NCBI GenBank assembly: GCA_002441395.1
Contig: DJVZ01000036.1
Span: forward strand, 9,872-15,855
Length of the DNA: 5,984 bases
DNA from: Spirochaetaceae bacterium UBA6243
Lineage (GTDB): Bacteria > Spirochaetota > Spirochaetia > Treponematales > Rectinemataceae
Reading direction: 5' to 3'
The position numbers and the translations under genes were made by a program. Shown piece by piece: positions 1-5,119 of this stretch. The notes below the pieces were generated by a model, which was given only the letters and a program-made list of their open reading frames with translations, did no database searches and was not told the DNA's origin. How positions within the stretch are numbered: the first letter of the stretch is position 1; each line of letters begins with the position of its first letter.

Positions 1-1
1 T

Positions 2-841
2 GTTGAAGATACCGTGTACGACGGGCGGATAGGGTCGGCCTTTCGAATTCCGCACTTCGACGTCGGCCTTGAAGGTCTTGTGCACGCAGTGCTCGCTCCA
101 TGTCTGCGCGAGCATCTCGAGCTCGACATCGGTTGCAGGTCGGCCACGGGCGCCGAACCAAGCCTGTATCGCCCTCATCTCTTCGAGATCGAGCGCAAGC
201 CGCCTTTTAGCGGAGAGGCCGAGGAGCTCACCATCATTCATTGCGGCAAGGTCGTAATGCTCGACCGCAAGCCCCTGCTCCCGGCCCTCCGGGAATATTG
301 GCTCAATCTCCCCAAACTCCCAACGCTCGATCACCGCGTTTGCGAGGAGCACTCTGGTGAGCTTTGAGAGCGCCGCATCGTCGAGCCAGTCGGCCTCGAG
401 CTCCCACCTGACACCTGTGGCTGCCCGCTTTATGCCGGAAATGCCAAGCTCGTGCGCCGCGCGAACGACCTCGATCGCGACAGGGTCTGTAACCCCCGGT
501 TTTCTGCAGATTTCCACGATGCGCTCAGAAGCAGCCTCTCGATCTACAGCTAGTCCCTCTCCCTCATGCAGCGCCGCATCGGGCTGTCCGCGCCGCCCCC
601 CCCGCCCAACCTCGCGCCACTCGAACACCTCTTCTACAGGGTCCGAAAAAAGAAAGCGCCCGAGGAGACTCAGCTCCTCGGGCGCTAATTCGCCTTCCAC
701 AAAATACAGTGCAATTTTGCGCGCACTGCGCAGTATCCCTATACCCAGCGCGCGCACATCAGCCCTCAAGGCATCGATGCGCGGGCCTCCGGCCCCTCTG
801 TTCCACACTTCGAACCGATACAGAATATTTCTGCCCGCCAT
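2..841 (-). CDS. purL: PurL, phosphoribosylformylglycinamidine synthase with fused PurS-like domains (N-terminal 280 residues, partial)
   Basis: This enzyme makes formylglycinamidine ribonucleotide from FGAR, ATP and glutamine-derived ammonia, the fourth step of purine synthesis in the cytosol. The frame is open from ATG 841 to the left edge. Residues 1-76 look like a PurS domain (YRFEVW near the start, then FSDPVEEVFEW). A low-complexity linker covers about 77-104. A second PurS-like domain covers about 105-176 (PGVTDPVA, LGISGI, LLANAVIERWEF). The PurL proper begins near 215, and the signature TWSEHCVHKTF (247-257) carries the catalytic-type histidine of SEHC. The ATP-binding and synthase domains lie outside the window. 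ATG 841 is the first start codon after the in-frame TGA that ends the upstream permease, and it fits the usual family N-terminus. No Shine-Dalgarno precedes it. It lies 48 bases behind the permease and may share its transcript. A terminator-like hairpin sits inside the coding region. Family assignment is confident; a separate glutaminase PurQ may be needed but cannot be seen. Confidence 0.93.
   Translation of the reverse strand, partial: MAGRNILYRFEVWNRGAGGPRIDALRADVRALGIGILRSARKIALYFVEGELAPEELSLLGRFLFSDPVEEVFEWREVGRGGRRGQPDAALHEGEGLAVDREAASERIVEICRKPGVTDPVAIEVVRAAHELGISGIKRAATGVRWELEADWLDDAALSKLTRVLLANAVIERWEFGEIEPIFPEGREQGLAVEHYDLAAMNDGELLGLSAKRRLALDLEEMRAIQAWFGARGRPATDVELEMLAQTWSEHCVHKTFKADVEVRNSKGRPYPPVVHGIFN
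646..686 (-). terminator. Terminator-shaped hairpin inside the purL coding region
   Basis: Read on the minus strand, a perfect 13-bp GC-rich stem (AGCGCCCGAGGAG at 686-674 pairing with CTCCTCGGGCGCT at 667-655) encloses a 6-base loop and is followed at once by TTCTTTTTT (654-646). This is the form of an intrinsic terminator in the sense direction of purL, about 50 codons into the gene. The reading frame passes through it intact (LAPEELSLLGRFLF). Translating ribosomes would normally mask it. It could be chance, a polarity site, or an attenuator. The hairpin is certain; its function is not. Confidence 0.5.
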
Positions 842-844
842 AGC

Positions 845-876
845 AATATGTACCAGCGATGTACAAAGAATGTCAA
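845..876 (-). promoter_or_regulatory. Candidate purL promoter
   Basis: On the minus strand a perfect -35 TTGACA (876-871) is followed after 18 bases by TACATA (852-847), preceded by a TG as in an extended -10. CATATT (850-845) at 20 bases is an alternative. Transcription would start close to 840, practically at the purL ATG, so this promoter would give a leaderless or near-leaderless message. That agrees with the missing Shine-Dalgarno. The -10 match is poor, and read-through from the permease is the other possibility. Confidence 0.4.
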
Positions 877-889
877 GACGGATACCGCC

Positions 890-2167
890 TCATCGCCATA
901 TAATCCAGACAAAACCCGATGCGGCAATGGTCGTCAAAATGGTAAAAGGCCCCGCAATCTTGAGCCAATGCCAAAAATTCACTTTCGTGCCCTGCTTTTC
1001 AGAGAGACTCACCGCGACAATATTTGCCGAAGCTCCAAAAGGCGTCAGATTTCCTCCAAGACAGGAGCCCACAAGCAAGCCGAACAGCATCAATTCCGGA
1101 GCCACCTGCATGGTCTTCGCGAGTCCGCTCGCGACCGGCAACATCGCCGCAATGTACGGCACGTTGTCTACAAAACCTGAAATCAGCACAGAAATCGAGA
1201 CAATCAATGCAAATCCAAAAAACAGATCGTCCCCCACCAACACAGCAAGTTTCCCCGCGAGCACCTCAAGCGCCCCCGATTCGGAAAGTGTCCCTACCAC
1301 AATAAAGATGCCCGCAAGGAAGGCCAGTGTGCCCCAGTCGATGTGGCGCACGAGATCTCGCGCCCGTCCCGGTTCTTTCTTTATAAATGCAAGCCATAAA
1401 AGACCCAGCACCGCCAGTCCCAGCACGAAAATTCCGCTTGCGGGATGAATGCCGCCTTCTTTCGACAGCGCGGAGAACAGCGCGAGCCCACCGATCATCG
1501 CGAGCAAAAACAGGGATGGCGCCCAGGACACGATCCGTTCTGGCGGCAAAGTATGCACATCGCTCTGCATCGACCGGAAATAAAAGAAAAAATAGACCGC
1601 ACCCACCACCGCGCCGACCTGAATCGCAAAGAAAATCGAGGGTTTGCCGAACTTGAAGAAAAAGTCATTGAACGAATACCCGGCATAATTCGCGAAGATC
1701 ATCGAAGGCGGATCGCCGACAAGCGTCGCGGTCCCCTGCAAATTCGCCATGACCGCAAGCCCGATCATAAGTGGCGCCAGATTCTTCTTTCCCCTTTTCG
1801 CGAGCTCGATCATGACCGGCGCCACCACAAGCACCGTCGCCACATTCTCGACAAAGGCCGACACAAGCCCGGTGAGGAGGAGAATGATCGTGATGGCCAC
1901 GCCGATCGACGGCGAGCGCTCGACAATCCGCTCCGCGATGAAGGCCGGCACCCGCGAGTAGATGAAGAGCTCCGCCAGGACAAGGCTGCCCAAATAAATA
2001 CAGAGAATATTCCAGTTCACGAGAGAGCCGAACGCATGCCCCGGCGTGACGGCTCCCCCCACCATAAGGACCGCGGCGGCCCCCATCGATATCCAGGCCT
2101 TCCGGGCAGGAAACAGAATAATCCCCGCGTACATGAGCACGAGCACAATCAGCACGAACGTATTCAA
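890..2167 (-). CDS. ArsB/NhaD/P-protein-type (CitMHS) membrane permease, candidate Mn2+ exporter
   Basis: This is a 425-residue polytopic inner-membrane transporter of the ion transporter superfamily, with about 11-12 hydrophobic segments. It has the family's two-fold internal repeat. Half 1 carries SAFVENVATV (103-112) and, after a helix, GTATLVGDPPSMIFA (145-159). Half 2 carries SGFVDNVPYIAAMLP (330-344) and GGNLTPFGASANIV (371-384). The acidic-Asn pairs E107-N108 and D334-N335 and the two re-entrant Gly-rich loops are the likely ion-binding elements. TTG 2167 is chosen because GGAGG (2180-2176) lies 8 bases before it and the first membrane helix starts at once. An upstream ATG (2206) follows a terminator U-tract and has no Shine-Dalgarno; a GTG at 2224 lies inside the terminator stem. 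The substrate is not determined by the fold: relatives move arsenite, Na+/H+, anions or organic acids. The Mn2+ riboswitch in its leader suggests metal efflux. purL follows after 48 bases. Confidence 0.88.
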   Translation of the reverse strand: MNTFVLIVLVLMYAGIILFPARKAWISMGAAAVLMVGGAVTPGHAFGSLVNWNILCIYLGSLVLAELFIYSRVPAFIAERIVERSPSIGVAITIILLLTGLVSAFVENVATVLVVAPVMIELAKRGKKNLAPLMIGLAVMANLQGTATLVGDPPSMIFANYAGYSFNDFFFKFGKPSIFFAIQVGAVVGAVYFFFYFRSMQSDVHTLPPERIVSWAPSLFLLAMIGGLALFSALSKEGGIHPASGIFVLGLAVLGLLWLAFIKKEPGRARDLVRHIDWGTLAFLAGIFIVVGTLSESGALEVLAGKLAVLVGDDLFFGFALIVSISVLISGFVDNVPYIAAMLPVASGLAKTMQVAPELMLFGLLVGSCLGGNLTPFGASANIVAVSLSEKQGTKVNFWHWLKIAGPFTILTTIAASGFVWIIWR

Positions 2168-2175
2168 GGCCCTAT

Positions 2176-2180
2176 CCTCC
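2176..2180 (-). promoter_or_regulatory. Ribosome binding site that decides the permease start
   Basis: GGAGG on the minus strand is 8 bases before TTG 2167, which is ideal spacing. No comparable motif precedes ATG 2206, whose upstream bases are the U-tract of the leader terminator. The rare TTG start is therefore preferred. Confidence 0.7.
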
Positions 2181-2210
2181 ACTCGAAGCGTATCGTGTCC
2201 CGCCATGCAT

Positions 2211-2245
2211 AAAAAAGACCGCACGGCTCGAACACCGTGCGGTCT
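2211..2245 (-). terminator. Intrinsic terminator, expression platform of the riboswitch
   Basis: On the minus strand AGACCGCACGG (2245-2235) pairs perfectly with CCGTGCGGTCT (2226-2216) around an 8-base loop, and the stem runs into TTTTTT (2216-2211). It ends 43 bases before the permease TTG start and has no gene upstream whose message it would end, so it must act on the permease leader itself. Bases 2242-2239 (CCGC) are also the 3' strand of riboswitch helix P1, so aptamer and terminator exclude one another. On the plus strand the hairpin has no U-tract. Confidence 0.9.
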
Positions 2246-2371
2246 CGCTATATCTCAACAGATCCGCGGAAACCGGAAGCACAGCTTCATGAAGCTGTGC
2301 TTCGTGAAGCTAAGCTTCGTCCTGACGATTTCCGCATCCGCGCCAAAAGCGCAGAAAGCTACTCCCCGCCC
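2239..2371 (-). promoter_or_regulatory. yybP-ykoY family Mn2+ riboswitch aptamer
   Basis: Read on the minus strand, the leader holds the class elements in order. The signature GGGGAGUAGC is at 2367-2358. P1 is GCGG (2369-2366) with CCGC (2242-2239). P2 is CUGCGC (2354-2349) with GCGCGG (2343-2338). P3 is a perfect 7-bp helix, GCGGAAA (2335-2329) with UUUCCGC (2272-2266). Next to P3 are the conserved loop UCGUCA (2328-2323) and CCGG (2276-2273). P4 is a small hairpin AUCU-GUUG-AGAU (2263-2252), followed by UAGCGAGACC (2250-2241). From memory, the Lactococcus lactis yybP element has the same order (GGGGAGUAGC, GUCGUCA, CCGG, AGCAAGACC). The class binds Mn2+ between loops of the P1-P2 and P3 legs. 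The P1 3' strand overlaps the terminator arm, predicting activation of the downstream permease by Mn2+. The apical part of P3 is enlarged by three 15-base repeats. Confidence 0.88.
2274..2318 (-). repeat. Three 15-base tandem units forming the enlarged P3 tip
   Basis: On the minus strand three adjacent 15-mers have the pattern GAAGC-NNN-GCTTC-NN: 2318-2304 (middle TTA, end AC), 2303-2289 (middle ACA, end AT) and 2288-2274 (middle TGT, end CG). Each can fold alone. Units 2 and 3 together make a perfect 28-base palindrome at 2276-2303 (two 13-base arms around AT). The array replaces the short P3 tip hairpin of typical members, between the conserved UCGUCA and CCGG. Confidence 0.85.
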
Positions 2372-2375
2372 TTGA

Positions 2376-2405
2376 AAGATACCTTAGTCTCAGCGGCACA
2401 GTCAA
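2376..2405 (-). promoter_or_regulatory. Promoter of the riboswitch-permease transcript
   Basis: On the minus strand TTGACT (2405-2400) is a 5/6 match to the -35 box and TATCTT (2381-2376) a 4/6 match to the -10, spaced by 18 bases. The predicted start at about 2369-2372 coincides with the first base of riboswitch helix P1, which supports both calls. An A-rich stretch upstream (about 2435-2455 read on the minus strand) could act as an UP element. Confidence 0.6.
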
Positions 2406-2465
2406 GATTCCAATCCAGGATTTGCATAGATATGAAGTTTTCTATTATTTTTTTGCAGTCTCCTC

Positions 2466-2495
2466 TTGCCCAATCCGCTCTAGGCGCGTTATCAT
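2466..2495 (+). promoter_or_regulatory. ilvE promoter
   Basis: TTGCCC (2466-2471) and TATCAT (2490-2495, a 5/6 match) are separated by 18 bases. The predicted start near 2502 gives a leader of about 20 bases containing the ilvE Shine-Dalgarno. It is divergent from the riboswitch promoter; the two predicted starts are about 130 bases apart. A leader this short leaves no room for a T-box or peptide attenuator. Confidence 0.5.
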
Positions 2496-2521
2496 AGCGA
2501 AATTTTCAATGGGAGGTTCTT

Positions 2522-3604
2522 ATGAGTCGCTTCAAAACAATGGTGCTCTCCGGAACACTCACCCCAACGCCACTTTCAGCCATCAAATGGGATAGCATAG
2601 GCTTTGGTGGAATTGTCACACCATTCGTAGGAGGAAGCGTCGCCCTATCCGATGGCGTCTTCGAGCCACTTGTCGTAGTACCCAACGGCAATATCGCCAT
2701 CCCTCCCCTCGCCTGCAGTCTCAACTACGGACAGGAACTCTTCGAAGGAATGAAAGCCCAGCGCGGCCCTGACGGCAATATCCGCCTCTTCCGCGTCGAT
2801 GCCAACGCCCGCCGCATGGCCAAGGGCGCCGCGCGCTTCATGCTTGCGCCTCCTTCCGAAGAACTCTATCGCGAAGCAGTCATCGCGACGGTCAAAGCGA
2901 ACGCCGACTACGTGCCGCCTTACGGCAAAGGCTCTCTCTACGTGCGTCCCATCCTTGCCGGCGTCGGCATGACCCTGAGCCCCGCCCCCTCCGATACCAC
3001 CCTCTTTCTCGTGACCTGCCTGCCCGTAGGTCTGCACTACAAGGGCAGCGCTATGGTGAACATCAAGGTAGAGACTGAATTCCAGCGCGCCGCGGCCAAA
3101 GGCACGGGCTGGGTCAAGGCGGCGGGCAACTACGCTCCCTGCTTCCTGCCCTCTTACGAAGCGAAACACGAAGGCTACGACGACCTCCTCTTCCTCAACC
3201 AGACGGGCAACAACGTCGAGGAAGTCGGGACCGCGAACTTCGCGATCGTGAAGAACGGCGTCCTGTACGCGGCCGATTCCCCCTCGATCCTGCCCGGCAT
3301 CACGCGGGATTCCGTCATGCGCATCGCCCGCGAGATTCTCCATATGGAAGTCGTCTTCGCCTCCCTCGAACTCGACCGCGTGCTCGGCCTCGGCGCCTAC
3401 GCAAAAGAAGGCCCCGCCGACGAAGCCTTCTTCACCGGCACCGCCGCCGTCATCAGTCCCATCTCGAACATATACCATGCAGGAAAAGACTACCACTTCG
3501 GCGACCAGCAAGGCCCCTTCGCCACAAAACTGCGCGACCAGCTCGTCGGTATCCAGACAGGCCGACTTCCCGACCCCTTCGGCTGGGTCACCGTAGTGGA
3601 CTGA
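2522..3604 (+). CDS. ilvE: Branched-chain-amino-acid aminotransferase (class IV PLP)
   Basis: It transfers the amino group between glutamate and the 2-oxo acids of leucine, isoleucine and valine, the last biosynthetic and first catabolic step, in the cytosol. The 360 residues match the long BCAT group typical of eukaryotes and many bacteria, rather than the shorter E. coli-type enzyme of about 309. Visible landmarks are LNYGQELFEGMKA (67-79), YVRP (140-143), the PLP-binding lysine K199 in GWVKAAGNYAP (196-206), VEEVGTANF with a cofactor-nitrogen acidic residue (232-240), SILPGITRDSV (255-265) and FFTGTAAVISPI (303-314). ATG 2522 is preceded by GGGAGG (2511-2516) with a 5-base gap. The gene stands alone, with its own promoter and no other ilv or leu gene in view. 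No frameshift or missing catalytic residue was seen. A long open frame on the opposite strand is a by-product of GC-rich codon use. Confidence 0.94.
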   Translation: MSRFKTMVLSGTLTPTPLSAIKWDSIGFGGIVTPFVGGSVALSDGVFEPLVVVPNGNIAIPPLACSLNYGQELFEGMKAQRGPDGNIRLFRVDANARRMAKGAARFMLAPPSEELYREAVIATVKANADYVPPYGKGSLYVRPILAGVGMTLSPAPSDTTLFLVTCLPVGLHYKGSAMVNIKVETEFQRAAAKGTGWVKAAGNYAPCFLPSYEAKHEGYDDLLFLNQTGNNVEEVGTANFAIVKNGVLYAADSPSILPGITRDSVMRIAREILHMEVVFASLELDRVLGLGAYAKEGPADEAFFTGTAAVISPISNIYHAGKDYHFGDQQGPFATKLRDQLVGIQTGRLPDPFGWVTVVD

Positions 3605-3733
3605 GGCCGGCGTACCAGCAAGCAGAATCTCAAGCCGGACTGGCTGCTTCCCGCTGGGGCGATGTGGCACAGCCAGCAACCCTGACAGGCCGACACAAAC
3701 GCCTGCCCCGTCTCGGCTGCAACTGCGGCCCTC
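3605..3733. other. Spacer between ilvE and the tRNA promoter, no gene seen
   Basis: No start codon with a ribosome binding site or family-like protein was found. The only structure is an imperfect hairpin at 3615-3657: CCAGC and AAGCAG pair with CTGCTT and GCTGG, with a 3-base bulge. It has no U-tract, so it is at most a Rho-dependent or mRNA-stabilising end for ilvE. Confidence 0.45.
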
Positions 3734-3762
3734 TTGATTCCAAGTCCCCTCTTTGATATATT
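3734..3762 (+). promoter_or_regulatory. tRNA-Ala promoter
   Basis: TTGATT (3734-3739) and TATATT (3757-3762) have an ideal 17-base spacer. Each box is a good match to consensus. The predicted start near 3769 leaves about 43 bases of 5' leader to be removed by processing. Confidence 0.6.
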
Positions 3763-3811
3763 CGACTCCGGTCGCGCAGATTTGACGCACGTTGAATTGC
3801 GTCCCAATTCT

Positions 3812-3884
3812 GGGGAATTAGCTCAGTTGGTAGAGCGATAGGTTCGCAATCTATAGGTCGGGGGTTCGAATCCCCCATTCTCCA
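3812..3884 (+). tRNA. tRNA-Ala (anticodon CGC)
   Basis: All cloverleaf arms are present. The acceptor is GGGGAAT (3812-3818) with ATTCTCC (3877-3883). The D stem is GCTC/GAGC (3821-3836). The anticodon stem ATAGG/TCTAT encloses loop TTCGCAA (3843-3849) with CGC at 3845-3847. The T arm is GGGGG-TTCGAAT-CCCCC (3860-3876), and the discriminator base is A3884. The third acceptor pair is G-U (G3814 with T3881), the main alanine identity element, which agrees with the CGC anticodon reading GCG. The bases after A3884 are TAC, so CCA is not encoded and must be added by nucleotidyltransferase. It stands alone and converges with the diguanylate cyclase gene. Confidence 0.95.
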
Positions 3885-3887
3885 TAC

Positions 3888-3922
3888 AGAGTGCCTCAAG
3901 ATAAAATCGGTCTCTATTTTTT
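3888..3922 (+). terminator. Weak terminator of the tRNA transcript
   Basis: AGAG (3888-3891) pairs with CTCT (3912-3915), and two further C-G pairs form across a small internal loop. TTTTTT (3917-3922) follows after one base. The stem is short and the loop long, so this is uncertain. The T-run overlaps the last lysine codons of the convergent GGDEF gene. Confidence 0.3.
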
Positions 3923-4978
3923 AATATTGTCATACAAGATGACCTGGTTGCGTCCATTTTCTTTTGCTGTGTATAACGCGGTATCAGCCTTTTTTATCAC
4001 TTTATTGACCTCGCCACTATGATCACATATAGCAATTCCAATACTGATTGTTATATTTAAATCGAGTATTTTTGTATTTTCTATATTCATTCGAATTCTT
4101 TCAGCATACCTCATCAAGTCATCAATGTTTTGATAGGAAGCTATTATCAAGAACTCTTCGCCGCCGAATCGTATAATAGTGTCTGAAGCGCGGCTCGTCA
4201 TCATGAATGTCTCTGCTATAGCTTTGAGTACTTTGTCACCGGTATCGTGTCCATAGGTATCATTGACATTTTTGAAATGATCGATATCGCACAACATTAT
4301 TGCGACATTCTGATTATTTCGATTTGATTCATGTAATTGCTTTTTGAGAAATATATCAAAATAATTGCGATTAAATAAGCCTGTAAGATAATCGTGTGAT
4401 GCCTGAACCTCAACGCGCTGCTGTATGAAATATTTTATGGCAAAAGAGATGAGCGCAAGAATGATTATGGAAGAGAAAAGCACTATGGCAATAACGGTAT
4501 AATACTTTATATAGGAATGAAAACTATTCTCTATTCCCGTGACTACGATATTTGCTTGAACCCATATTTCTTCACTTAGATTGTTAAATTCAACACTTGG
4601 ACCCTTTTTAGCATCATACTCATGTAATAGAATCTTTAATTGGTTCCATTGATTCTGAAGAATGATTAGATCGCCTTCATTAGGCTTCTTGATTAAGAAT
4701 CTCTTTGAACTTTCAAAAGTTTTTATCTTTGTAAGATATCCATCAATTTCATCGGATACTGATGCATAGTCTTCACCCATGAGAGCCAGCTTTACCGTCC
4801 TTTGTATTCCGCCCCGGACTTTCCCTGAGTCATTGATTAGAACCGAATATTGACCTATGAACCTGGTTATATAAAGGCTTAAGGCTAAAGTGAGTCCCAG
4901 CACGCCAACCATACCAATAATTATCATTATTATTCTGGATGATAAATGATAAATATGTTGGTGTTTTTTCATTGTCAT
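3914..4978 (-). CDS. Membrane-bound diguanylate cyclase with PilJ-like sensor region
   Basis: It is predicted to make cyclic di-GMP from two GTP at the inner membrane. The 354 residues run as: short cytoplasmic tail; membrane helix about 16-38; periplasmic helical region about 40-157, with NDSGKVRGGIQR (49-60) resembling the start of PilJ/NIT-type sensor domains; second helix about 160-183; GGDEF domain about 190-354. Active-site features are complete: DYLTGLFNRNYF (196-207), DIDHFKNVNDTYGHDTGD (231-248), the signature GGEEF (272-276), SIGIA (312-316) and ADTALYTAKENGRN (331-344). An inhibitory I-site RxxD (R263-D266) sits exactly five residues before GGEEF, so product inhibition is likely. 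ATG 4978 is taken as start; ATG 4972 two codons on is equally possible. Neither has a Shine-Dalgarno. The gene is far more AT-rich than ilvE and purL and ends 29 bases from the tRNA, which suggests acquisition by transfer. The sensed signal is unknown. Confidence 0.92.
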   Translation of the reverse strand: MTMKKHQHIYHLSSRIIMIIIGMVGVLGLTLALSLYITRFIGQYSVLINDSGKVRGGIQRTVKLALMGEDYASVSDEIDGYLTKIKTFESSKRFLIKKPNEGDLIILQNQWNQLKILLHEYDAKKGPSVEFNNLSEEIWVQANIVVTGIENSFHSYIKYYTVIAIVLFSSIIILALISFAIKYFIQQRVEVQASHDYLTGLFNRNYFDIFLKKQLHESNRNNQNVAIMLCDIDHFKNVNDTYGHDTGDKVLKAIAETFMMTSRASDTIIRFGGEEFLIIASYQNIDDLMRYAERIRMNIENTKILDLNITISIGIAICDHSGEVNKVIKKADTALYTAKENGRNQVILYDNIKK

Positions 4979-4988
4979 GGATAAAATA

Positions 4989-5017
4989 AGTTTAGTTTGC
5001 CATGTTCGTTTTGTCTA
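4989..5017 (-). promoter_or_regulatory. Candidate promoter of the diguanylate cyclase gene
   Basis: On the minus strand TAGACA (5017-5012, a 5/6 match) and TAAACT (4994-4989, a 4/6 match) are 17 bases apart. The predicted start near 4982 would leave only a few bases before ATG 4978, a near-leaderless message that agrees with the absence of a ribosome binding site. Confidence 0.4.
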
Positions 5018-5119
5018 GCGCTATTGGTCTTCTTTTTTAGCCATGCTTTTGCTTCTTTGACTGTTGCATGTTTTCATTGATACTCGCATTGCTATTCTAG
5101 ATTTTATCAGTATAGTCCA

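Noticed and set aside
2172..2210. A 12-codon ORF (ATG 2210 to a TAG) just after the leader terminator
   Set aside because: It has no Shine-Dalgarno, follows the U-tract directly, and has no repeated regulatory codons. It is probably chance.
357..2212. Long plus-strand open frames across purL and the permease
   Set aside because: Their products are Ser/Pro/Arg-rich or Arg/His-rich without any family-like motif. The minus strand encodes recognisable PurL and permease.
2211..2245. Reading the leader hairpin as a terminator for a gene upstream on the minus strand
   Set aside because: Upstream on that strand there is only the aptamer and promoter; ilvE runs the other way. The shared bases with P1 explain it better.
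3615..3657. Hairpin after ilvE as an intrinsic terminator
   Set aside because: The stem is bulged, the loop is long and no U-tract follows.
2645..3790. Long open frame antisense to ilvE
   Set aside because: It mirrors the GC-rich codon pattern of ilvE, its protein is low-complexity Gly/Glu/Val-rich, and the plus strand has a full, recognisable aminotransferase.
3860..3884. Possible attachment site: copy of the tRNA 3' end elsewhere
   Set aside because: No second copy of the T-arm and acceptor sequence was found by eye in the window. Short TTCGAAT-like matches near 46 and 4092 do not extend.
3630..3899. Minus-strand frame covering the tRNA (contains GDSNPRPIDCEPIALPTELI)
   Set aside because: This peptide type is the familiar antisense translation of a tRNA gene, not a protein.
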